The translations under genes and the position numbers were made by a program. Below, one piece after another: positions 1-9,174 of a DNA stretch of 64,000 nucleotides. How positions within the stretch are numbered: the stretch's first letter is position 1; every line of letters begins with the position of its first letter. This DNA is from Talpa occidentalis. Taxonomy: Eukaryota; Chordata; Mammalia; Eulipotyphla; Talpidae. The stretch covers positions 105,638,615-105,702,614 of the forward strand of contig NW_023603184.1 of the NCBI RefSeq assembly GCF_014898055.3, written 5' to 3'. The notes under the pieces were generated by a model, which worked only from the letters and a program-made list of their open reading frames with translations, searched no databases and was not told the DNA's origin.

Positions 1-520
1 CTCCCCCAGGGCGCCGCCGCCGGGGCCTCCTCAGACCCCGCTCCTGCGCTCTCCTCGGGCAGGGCCCCGCCAAGCTCAGACTGCGAGAAAAATCGCCACC
101 TCCCCTCGCCCTCGTGGAAAAGGCAGACAGGCTGGAGGGAAAGAGCAGCATCAGGAACCTCGGGTGACCTTTCCTCCCGCACAAAGCACTGGCGCGCGCA
201 CTCCCCTCCCTTTGTGGTGGCTCCGGGTGGCTTCAGGCCACGTGGCGCGGCCAGCACCCCCAAGCCGGGCGCCCGCAGCCCGACGCGAGGCCCCACCGGA
301 GCGGCTTGGGGTGAGGGGGTTGTCGTCGGGGAGACCAAGAGCTCAGAACAGAGACAGGAAGCGGGGCTTGAGAGCGGAGGGAGAACGAACTGAGAGGAGG
401 GGAGGCGATCGGGGAGCAAATACAAAAATAGAAATAGTTTGGGGGTTCGCCAGCCGGGCTCCCGCGCGGGCTCCTTCCCCCCAATTCACGGCCGGTCGCC
501 TGCGGCCTCCCGCGCGGGGA

Positions 521-532
521 CGCCCCCTGGCG
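521..532 (-). promoter_or_regulatory. Candidate CTCF motif downstream of EVX2
   Basis: On the minus strand CGCCAGGGGGCG matches the CTCF core (CCAGGGGGCG half), with mismatches upstream of it. The position fits the known presence of CTCF sites around Evx2-Hoxd13. Motif match only. Confidence 0.35.
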
Positions 533-556
533 TCCGCTACCGCCGAGGGCAGCGCG

Positions 557-655
557 CGGCGGGCGCGGGGTCGGGGGCGCGCGCGGGGGCGCGGGGTCGG
601 GGGCGCGCGCGGGGCGCGGGGTCGGGGGCGCGCGCGGGGGCGCGGGGGCGCGCAG
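557..655. repeat. GC-only tandem repeat, unit about 25-26 bp
   Basis: A unit built of GGGGTCGGGGGCGCGCGCGG recurs with its TCG marker at 571, 597 and 622, followed by a degenerate partial copy. Nearly pure G/C. Confidence 0.85.
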
Positions 656-711
656 GGGACGGCCCGGCACGCACGCAGCGGCGGGCGCGGCCCCCTGGCG
701 GCGCGACGTAG

Positions 712-1432
712 TTATCTGGTGAGCGGCGCCTCGTCCCTCTGGTCCGGCGGGCTCACGGCGGTCTTGCTCAGCACGGCGGCCGAGTAGGGCAGGAAGCCGC
801 TCTCGGAGCGGGGCGCCGCGGCGCTGCAGCCGAAGTCCGAGCCCCGGCGCCCCCGGCGCCGCCGCCCCCGGCGCCCCCGCCGCCCCGCCGGCGCCCCGGG
901 AGCCCAGGGCCGCGGCGGCGGCGGCGGCGGCGGCGGCCGCCGACTGGCTGCTGTGGCAACTGAGGCAGGAGCAGGGCGCGGAGCCGCCGCTGGGGGGCGC
1001 CCCGGCCGCCGCGGCTGACGAGGCCGCGGCCGCCGCCGCCGCGGCCGCCGCCGCCGCCGAGGCCGCGCTGTTGAGCCCCGCGGCGGCCGCGGGCGCCTGG
1101 TAGAGGCCCGGGTGGCGGAAGCTGCACAGCAGCTCGGGCCGCGAGTAGGGGTGCGACAGGGCGCGGAAGGTGTCCAGCGGGCGGATGGACGTGGCGAAGG
1201 GCGACGAGGCCGCGGCCGCCGCGCCCGAGGCCGCGGCCGCGGCGGCCGCCGCGGTGACGCCCACGTGCGGGTAGTAGTGCAGCGGCACGTGCGAGTGGAA
1301 GGGGTAGGGCAGGCTGCCGGTGGCCGCCGCGTGCGTCATCATGTAGGTGTAGAAGCTGGGGTCGGCCGGGTGCGGCCACGACATGGCCAGGCGCTGCCGC
1401 TTGTCCTTCATGCGCCGGTTCTGGAACCACAC
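712..1432 (-). CDS. EVX2: EVX2 coding exon 3 (recognition helix, Ala/Gly tracts, C-terminus)
   Basis: Begins GTGTGGTTCCAG (VWFQ), completing helix 3, after a CAG acceptor at 1433-1435. Four alanine-rich tracts follow. The reading frame is lost in the glycine-rich block at about 838-905 and the conserved tail ([20 protein letters not shown]...EAPLTR) is read in another frame to TAA at 714-712. Confidence 0.93.
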
Positions 1433-4350
1433 CTGCGGGGACAGCCGCGCGGCGGCCCGCGTTAGGGGGGCCGGGACCCCCGCCCCGCCCCGGGCCCCCA
1501 CCCCCGCCCCCCGGGGACCTGGGGCGCGCCCGCCCGGCCTGCTCCCGCCACCGGCCAGGCCCGGCCCGAGCCCTCGCGCGCTCTCCCCGCCGGGGCGCGC
1601 CCCGCCTGCGCCTTCTCCCCGGCGTCCCAGCACCGCGGCTCGTCGGGCTGCGGCTCCCTGAGTGTTTGCTCCGTTTTCTCGCCCCGGCCCGCCCGTTCTT
1701 TCTTCCCGCCGCTCCCCGAGGCCCGCTCGGCTGCCGAGCGCCCGTCTCGCCAGGCCAGGGTTTGCACGCGAGGCCAGGCCGCCTTTGCAGAAAGGCTGTC
1801 TGTCGGGCGGCTTTTCTAAAAGGTCGCCGCGCGAGGGCTTGGATTTCTGAGCTGCAAGAACCTACCCGCAGGGGCACGGGCCCGATTTGGAAAGGGTGGT
1901 GTCCCGTTGGATTCGTTGGCCTCAAGTCAGTGGCGGGAACTACATCCCTGAAACTGGGAAGGGGACTTTTCTACCCCTCCCAACAGTGTGTCTAATGAAG
2001 ACATCATCCGTCACAACTCTAAATTAAAGCTCCACCAAACCGAAGGGAGACTTCCACACCCCTTCCCTGGCCTGTGGAGTTCCCGCTTTTCTTTTTGCAG
2101 AGTGTCGGTTCCTCCGGGAAGTGCTCACCAAGTCGCCCAACTTCCTGGCTAGCGCTCCCAAATGTGTCATGAAAATGAATTATCTAAAGCTATATAAATA
2201 AGGACAATTTCGTTGCGTCCCCCATCGCAGTAGTTGCTTTTTTTTCCCCCCGGTAGCCCGGGAGGAAAATGTCTAGGAAACTACTTTCTCGACCCAATCG
2301 ATTTTTAAAATGCAGTGTGGGTTTTTTCCCCGTGTTATAACGATTTACGTGGAAAATAAATCTCCAAGATCAAGAGCAAATGAAAAGTTTCACCTGCGAT
2401 TTGTGCCAAAGACACAAAGACCAGTCGGCTTTGCTGCAGAGGGGAAACTGGGGACATACACTTGGGCGAGGGGGCACCTACCTGGGCAGGCGCTGGGCAG
2501 AAGCAAGCAGAGGCGAGTATTTGAGGCTTTGGTTTCGCCATTCCCAGGCCTTCCCAGGTCAGCCAGGTCGGCCAACCCTTCGGATTTGGAAGCCGAAATA
2601 CAAGCATGCCAACTCCTTTGGTGACGCTCCCCCTGAGTGGCAGACCCTAAGCTAAATCTAGACACCAGAAAGGAGAAACAGAACCCCAGACACCCCCCAG
2701 GGAGACGAGAGCGGGAGCGCGCTGGGATCGATACCTTGATGGTGGTTTCGGGCAAGTTGAGGGCAGCAGCCAGCTCGCACCGGCGGGGCCGCGACACGTA
2801 GTTCTCCCGGTAGAACTCCTTCTCCAGGCGCGCGATCTGCTCGCGGGTGAACGCCGTGCGGTAGCGCCGCACCTGATCCGCGCCAGAGCCTGAGCCGCCC
2901 AGCGCCGCGCCCCCGGCGCCACCGCCTCCATGCAGGCTGCCGAGGCCGGAGCCCGACGCCGACGTCGTGGTGCCCCCGGTCGAGCTGCTCTCCGCGTACC
3001 CTGGCAAACAAACGGCCGACAGTCGCTGTAGGGCCGAGAGCCCCGCGCTGGGGTTGAGCGCGGATGGGGGAAACCGCGACAAGAAGGCACAGCGCTGTCT
3101 GAATTGATGGGGTCTGTCATGCTTACAAATTGCTGCCGTTAATGGAATCAATAAAGTTTGGGGAGCCCTAAATAACCAAATAATAGGGACTCAATTGGGG
3201 CGGTTTTTTTTTTTTTTTAATTCATGGGAAATTTTCAAATCAGGAGGAAAATTAGCCAAGGGGAAATGACTACATCTAGGCGCAGTTTGGGAAGCTCTGG
3301 GTTTGCCATGGTCTGGAAACCACAGGGCCGCTTTCTGTTCGGCCTCTAATCTTTCTTTGACAATCTTTTGGGTTTGGTTAAAAAACATTTTAAGAGTCGA
3401 AAGACAGCAAAGCTCAGGCCGGAATCATTAGAGGATGGACTCTGCTTTTCAACTCCGTCTCCAGCTACCCCAGGGGGGGTCTCCCAGAGGCCCCCCGGAG
3501 AGCCTGCCTCCGACTGACTCGGAGAAATGCCCTCTCCACTCGGCCTGGGGGGCTTAGAGGCAGCAGAATTCAGAGCAGCTGCCCAGGGCACCCTTCTGCT
3601 AGCGCTACTCAGCGGCCGGCTAGGGGTAGGTCGGCTCACACCGGCTTTTAGACCCGCTCGAAAAAAAGATTTTCTCGGGCTCGGGAGTGAGAGCAGGAGG
3701 AGGGACGGGCCTGGAGCCCCAGGCCTGCGTCTCTCTGGGAGGCTCAAGGAGCCAAGCCCGAGGGCACATTCCCCTGCTGGCGACCCGGCTCCGCCCGCGG
3801 CAGCTCGGTGCAGCTTTCTTGTGGAGGGTCAGGAAGGGTCAAACGCACCGGGAAGAGCCGGCTGGGGCAACGAAGGGCCTGGGAGGATAGGACTGGAGAT
3901 CGCGGCGCAGGCGGCGCGGTTACCTTTGCCATTGTTTTCCTTGAGCGGCGCGGCGCCAAGGCCGCCGGGAGAGCGCAGCGCCGAGCAGCCCACCTCCACG
4001 TCGCTGCTCATGTCCGCCTCAGCGGCCGCCTCTGAATAGTGGCCCGGCTTTTTGCGGCCCTCGGTGGCAGAGGAGATTTCGGAGGAGACGGTGCTTTCGC
4101 TGCCCGGATGCTGCAGGTTGAACAAAGTGTCTATTTCGAATTTGCCCTTGGCAGGGAGGTCTCCCAGAGCGCCGTGCAGGGGGGCGGACGGCAGGCGCGG
4201 GCTGAGGCGAGCCGGGTGCTGCGAATTTTCCAGGGCTTCCAGCACGGCATTGCCAGCCGAGTCGGACAAATTGGAGAACCTCTTGCCGGCCGTTGGACTG
4301 TGCAGCCCTCGCTCCATGAGAATCATCTCTTTTCTTATTCTTTCCATCAT
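712..4350 (-). CDS. EVX2: EVX2, even-skipped homeobox 2 (3 exons; frame broken in exon 3)
   Basis: Coding exons on the minus strand are 4350-3924, 3000-2735 and 1432-712. All introns are GT-AG. The protein starts [15 protein letters not shown] as in known EVX2. The even-skipped homeodomain (residues about 187-246) spans exons 2 and 3, with the junction just before [11 protein letters not shown]. Long alanine tracts follow, then a glycine-rich stretch and the conserved C-terminus ending EAPLTR before TAA. Family role: nuclear repressor active in neural tube and distal limb, co-regulated with HOXD13 and transcribed opposite to the HOXD genes. Spliced coding length is 1414 nt, not a multiple of 3: the alanine frame, the glycine frame and the C-terminal frame differ, as if two single bases were missing between about 790 and 905. 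Corrected length would be about 471 residues. Identity is certain; the frame break is probably a sequence error. Confidence 0.96.
1433..2734 (-). other. EVX2: EVX2 intron 2
   Basis: GT-AG intron of 1302 bp on the minus strand. CpG-rich near exon 3 (1433-1800), AT-richer in the middle. No independent gene or repeat recognised. Confidence 0.8.
2735..3000 (-). CDS. EVX2: EVX2 coding exon 2 (most of homeodomain)
   Basis: Acceptor TGCCAG|GGTACGCGG at 3001/3000 joins in phase to give NNGKGYAES. Encodes a Ser/Thr/Gly linker and the homeodomain from [11 protein letters not shown] to ETTIK. The donor is ATCAAG|GTATCG at 2735/2734. Confidence 0.95.
3001..3923 (-). other. EVX2: EVX2 intron 1
   Basis: GT-AG intron of 923 bp on the minus strand. 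Contains a T-run near 3207-3218 and a perfect direct repeat of GGGTCA at 3826-3841. Nothing coding seen. Confidence 0.8.
3826..3841 (+). promoter_or_regulatory. Nuclear-receptor type DR4 element in EVX2 intron 1
   Basis: GGGTCA GGAA GGGTCA: two identical receptor half-sites in direct orientation with a 4 bp spacer. DR4 is the class bound by RXR heterodimers with thyroid hormone receptor, LXR and some RARs. Lies 83 bp into intron 1 from the exon 1 donor. Sequence match only. Confidence 0.45.
3924..4350 (-). CDS. EVX2: EVX2 coding exon 1
   Basis: Starts at tandem ATGATG (4350-4345) and encodes 142 residues plus one base. Contains the N-terminal regulatory region ([32 protein letters not shown]). 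The donor is AAAG|GTAACC at 3924/3923. Confidence 0.95.
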
Positions 4351-4628
4351 CTCAGCTTTCTAAAAAATGTCACAGTGGCCCGGCTGTCCCGTCCTAATGA
4401 TGGGCTGCGCCCAGGGCTAATTCTCATTCAGCCCCAGCGAGTGCCTCTAAATATTATTATCTCTTTTGGAGGGAGGCGGAAAAATTGTGGGATGCCAGAG
4501 CGAGGGTATGACTGGTCAAAATGACCCATACATCCTTCCGAGCCCGAGATGTCATTCATCAAAAAGTAGCGCTAGCTCGTCATTAAGGTACGAATGACGC
4601 CTTTCGAATAATCATTTATTGTAACAGG

Positions 4629-4634
4629 TTTATA
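4629..4634 (-). promoter_or_regulatory. EVX2: Putative EVX2 TATA box
   Basis: On the minus strand GCTTATAAAC lies about 280 bp upstream of the EVX2 ATG, beside several AATAAA/ATTTATT homeodomain-type motifs at 4605-4650. A start near 4600 is inferred; a TSS closer to the ATG is also possible. Confidence 0.4.
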
Positions 4635-4995
4635 AGCAAATAAATACACGCTCCTGTCAGTGGGTAATGAAGGCGGCTTCGGAGCAGACAAATAGATCCA
4701 GGTAGGAGGCGAAAAGAGACAAGAAGTGAGGAGAAAGGCTCCGGTCCTTTGCCCGCTCAGAGCCGGTTCTGCTCGCCCGGGGGTTTGGCCTCGGGGGTGA
4801 AATTGACAGTCTGATTAATAGAGCGCGCCGCGGCACATTTCCCCCTTCATTTAGGGGCATCATTACGCTCTCAGTTTGCTGGGTTGCCCCTTAGGTCTTA
4901 ATCATGCAGCGCCTTCCTCATTTTTCCTCGGACACAGATACGTGTTAAATAATAGATAATGCTTAGAATTTCCAGAGTAGATCGTCGGGAAGGTT

Positions 4996-5017
4996 TTTTT
5001 TTTTTTTTTTTTTTTTA
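4996..5017. repeat. Poly(T) run
   Basis: About 22 consecutive T upstream of EVX2. No flanking SINE body recognised. Confidence 0.85.
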
Positions 5018-5228
5018 ACATTTACAAGCGGGAGGGGGTATGGGAGGGGGCAAAGCGGAGGATGTAGGAAGAGTTGCGTAAGGAGAAGACCGTGCGCTCC
5101 TTTCTGGATTACTTATCTTTCGAATTTCAGAACCAAATATGTATGTTATTTAACAAATAGGGCGCCGAGCTCTCTCTCTCTCCCCCACGTCTTCGCCTCA
5201 TCCTGACTGCTCCCCTCCCACGGTAAGA

Positions 5229-5279
5229 GAGGAGGAAAAGAGGAATAGGAGGAGGAGGAATAGGAGGAGGAGGAGGAAA
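5229..5279. repeat. GGA/GAATAGGA purine-rich repeat
   Basis: Run of GAGGA and AGGAGG units on the plus strand, imperfect. Confidence 0.75.
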
Positions 5280-8200
5280 GAAATCTCATATACTTTTGAA
5301 AGCACTTTAGTGCTACGTGGCTGGGGAGGTGCGTCGGGCCCGCCTGCAAACGGAAATCATTAGGTCCTCTCTGATTCTTTCAACACTGCTTGCAGAGTGA
5401 GCTCTGAACTTGAAGTCCCAGGTTTTTTACTTTTATCACCCTGCTGATAGATACGCTTGTCACCTAAGCATTTTCCCAGGGGGAGATGAACTCGGCTGGA
5501 CGATTTCATAGCAGAATCCGACAGCTAACTTTAAAGACAGTCGCAATTTGCTGCACCATCCGAGTCGCCCCAAATCTACTTTTTACGTTGCCACCTCTCC
5601 TACCCCTCCTCAAATCGAATTATCTTATGACAAAGTTGCCAAATTTTAAGGTCAAAGGAGGGAGAAGAAGATAATTAGATTTCTTCCCCTACCATCCCAT
5701 ATTTCCCTCTTGCATTCTCTGCTTTACTTCCTTCTCTCCTGCATCCCCACCCCACCCCCTCCCCACTTCCAGCCTCTTACCTGTGGCCCTGGGTATTCTC
5801 CGCGCTGTGTCCGGGTGAAGAGAGTCGAAGACCAGCCTTGCCGATGCTCCTCGAAGCCCGAATTTGGCGGCTGAGCCTCTTGGCGATAACTTTGATGGTC
5901 ATAATGACGCCGGTGGCAACCATTTTAACGAAGATCAATCTTCACTCAAGGCAGTTCCATGTCTCCTCCCGCGCTTGCGCCCCACCCTGCCCGAATTCCC
6001 AAAGCAGCCCTGGGAGGGTTACCGGCCAGCAGCCCAGCGCGAGACGTCCGCGGCCGTGGCAGGGGCCGGAGAGGACCCGGACGGGACTGGGAGGGCGGCC
6101 TGCGCGCTTCCGACACCGCCAGAGACACTGGCATCTGGGCGCCGGGCGCGGATCTCGCATCCCCCGCCTCAGCGCCAATTCAGACCCCCAACCCGCCCCC
6201 CCTTTCCTCCCGGCCGCCACACCCAGCACTTCGGGGTGTGTTAGGGGCAAACCCGGAATCCATTTGCCCATCTTTCTGTTGGCGCTTTCCTTTTAACCTT
6301 GGACCCATTGGGGGCGCGTCAGGAATGTAAGGGGAGGCAAGGTGTGAAGTATATTTATATACATTTATACAAGTAGTTAATGCCAAAAGTTTCTCTCTTG
6401 TTCCCCTTGGCGCCAACTTATTTCAACAGCGCGAGTTTTGCTTAGAAAATCAATCCCACCTCTTTAAGGTAATAAACGAAACGCTCCCCCAAGGTGAGAC
6501 ATGGGAAGCTGGGTGTAGGCACGCGGTGGCTGGGAGGCTAGAGGAGGGGGTGCCGAGTGGGCGTTCAAAATCTGGACGAGCACTTGACCCAACTCCACCC
6601 TTGCCCCAGAGGCCATCCGACTCCGAGCTCTTGCAGCCTCTTTCCCGCCGGTTTTCTGGCCACCGACGAGGTCAGAGCTCAGCCTGGAGGATGCCCCCAC
6701 ATCTTCCTTCGGTTACACAGTCCGGGTCCTCAGCTCCATCACTCCTGGCTGACCGCGCCCAGCGGAGGGGAGTCGCCGCCATAGGAATTTGGGAAGGGGA
6801 GACACCGATCCCTCCCCCACCTCCCCACCCCCGGCGACCGTCTCGCTGGCTTTGGGGGCTGAATGGGACAGCTGCGCTCAGGCCGCCGCCCGCGGAGGCG
6901 GGGAGGGCGCGCGGGGGCTGGCGGCTGAGCCCTCGCTGTGGGTGCGAGCTGGCGGAGGCGCGACCGGAGCGGAAGTCGCGGATGCCTTTATTGCTGTCGT
7001 TTGGCGCCCCCGTCTGTTTTCCTCGCAGTCTCAGCCGCTGTGAGATGCTTTCAATCGCAGAAGCCTCCGCTGGGGGCTAGGGTGCAAACCGCGACTCCTT
7101 CCTCCTGTAACCAGCGGGTGGGTCTCCCGCTGCCGTCGTCTGGGACCCGGTGCCCCTGGACCCAATGGCTGCTACAAACCGGGCCTCAGTCTGCTGAAAA
7201 GGGAAAACACCATTTCTCAGCGACACCTTCATTCGTTAGTGGTTTTGAAAACTATGTTGCACCTTTTAAATAGCGCTACTATTGCATATTCTAGCTCGTT
7301 CTTTATGAAAGTTATTACTGAGACCATGTCAGGAAAACTCACAATAAAAAACTATAATTTTTCACTAACATGTTCACTAACAGTGTTGCATAGGAGGCAG
7401 TGGACATTCCATTACAATATTTAATATCCCTTTCTTTAGGTTCCACACCTACTAGTGGTAGTAATATTGACGAACATGGATAGCATCTACTCAGAAATTG
7501 CAAGTGGTTTTTGCATATATTATCTAGTCTAAAGCTGACAGCGACTCTAGACACTAGAAATAGGTTCTACCATTATCTCTTTTTCAGAGATTTAAAAAAA
7601 AAAACATTCCACAAGAAGGGGTTCAGGACTTGTTGCTGACTTAAATTTATACCTGATAATATCCCAGTTATATGGTATTTAAAAGCACTGGGCTGCTTTT
7701 TTAATTGATTTTCTCACTTTGCGCGTATCTTCTTTAAATACAGGCCTACCTCAAAAACATTGAGCCTGTGTAGAGGATATTGAGACCATTAACACAGTTC
7801 CGCTGGTATTTACTAGTGGAGTACCCAAACTTTGCACTTCTCCCAGGCTGAGACTAGAAGAGGCTTGTCAAATGTTCCAGGATTTTAGACTCAGCCTCTA
7901 GGCCATCAGACCTCCTACCCACTACCAAGGTATTGGACTTACCCAATAAAAGAAACCAACCCATGCCCCCTGTGTCTTGGCAGGAATTTTTAAGATGTAT
8001 TGGAGGTGAGGGTGCTGGAGGAAAGACTTTCTCCAAATGAACTGAAAAGCACTTTTTGCTCAAAAGGGAGAATTACATAAAAGAGGCCTAATTTTTAGTT
8101 AGGCCTCTAGACTAAATATTTGTTTCTTGAGCGGCGGCGGGTCCTCCGAGGTGAAGTGGTAAACACTCTTGGCCTGAGACTGAAGGTAATAAAATTTTGT

Positions 8201-8874
8201 CCAGGCTGCCCTAGGGGAGGGGCGCAGATGAAGGCGGAGTTGCGGGAGGTCTCGGTGCAGCCGGGCCTGGCTCCTGCCTTCCGCGCCAACAGGGCCGAAT
8301 CCCCACCCGCCCTTAAAGGGGCGCAAGTTCGCGGGCGGACTGCAGCCGAACAGTGGGTGCGGAGGGACAGCAGAACGGTTAAAGCCTGAGCTGCGAACCC
8401 CCAGCACATTCTCTTTAGGCTAAGCGCGGTCCCCCAGGCTGGAGGTTTCGGTTTGTGAGGAAGAACGAGGATTTGGCGATTTCAGGGTTACTCCTAATTG
8501 ACAACTTTTTGCTGCCGTCCCTCCACAGGCCTCGCTCTGTTTCGTCCCGCTGTTTTCAGATATCTGCATTTCTCCTCTTTACCCTACAGTCTCGTACCCC
8601 ACTATGGACCGCCTTGACGAGTGGAAGGACAAGTATTTTCTCCTTGGCGTCTGGGGCTTCCCAGGGCCGCCACCAGCCGCAAGCTCGGGCGTCCTCAGAC
8701 CCCACAGGAGAACTTGCAGGGCCATCTAGCGCCAGGCCTGAGGAACTGCCGCTGCCCCGCCTAGCCGGACGCTGCCGCTCGCCCTTCGCATCCCGGCCTG
8801 TGCTGTACCCCCATCTTTATTTCGTGGCTAGGTGTTTCCCCAACCCTAGTGCCTGAGTCCTGCCGGAGAGTGAG

Positions 8875-8985
8875 CGCGAGAAAGTGAGCGTGAGAGAGAG
8901 CACGCGAGAGAAGGGGGGCGGGAGAGACAGACAGACAGAGAGACAGAGCGAGACAGAGAGAGACAGAGAGACAGAGAGAGGTTTC
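8875..8985. repeat. Purine-rich GAGACAGA simple repeat
   Basis: Stretch of GAGAGA and GACAGA units, imperfect microsatellite. Confidence 0.8.
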
Positions 8986-9132
8986 ATCTCAAAAGGGCCG
9001 ACAGAATGAGCACTTATTGGACATCAGTTAACAATATTGTTAGAGAAGTGTTTTCCCAGAACAACCCACACCTTGAAGCGTCGGACAAAACAGCAGAAAA
9101 GTGTTTGTGCTCTTATGTGTTGCTAAAAATAT

Positions 9133-9174
9133 AAGAAGTTCCTTGGTTCCTCCAAGAAGTTCCTTGGTTCCTCC
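9133..9174. repeat. Perfect 21 bp tandem duplication
   Basis: The unit that starts AAGAAGTTCCTTGG and ends TTCCTCC occurs twice head to tail (9133-9153 and 9154-9174) without mismatch. Confidence 0.95.

Larger units (their letters stand above)
1..711. other. EVX2 3' UTR and downstream flank
   Basis: GC-rich and CpG-dense. Follows the EVX2 stop on the minus strand. No AATAAA was seen on the minus strand, so the transcript end may lie outside the window. Holds a GC tandem repeat at 557-655 and a CTCF-like match at 521-532. ORFs across it are low-complexity Arg/Gly/Ala translations, not genes. Confidence 0.7.

Noticed and set aside
164..787. 207-codon plus-strand ORF opposite the EVX2 3' end
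   Set aside because: Arg/Gly/Ala low complexity driven by the GC minisatellite.
712..4350. EVX2 as a pseudogene
   Set aside because: Splice sites, homeodomain and C-terminus are all conserved; the only defect is a frame shift in a homopolymer-rich stretch, better explained as sequence error.
8715..8735. CCATCTAGCGCCAG as a CTCF site
   Set aside because: The spacing of the core does not fit the CTCF consensus on either strand.
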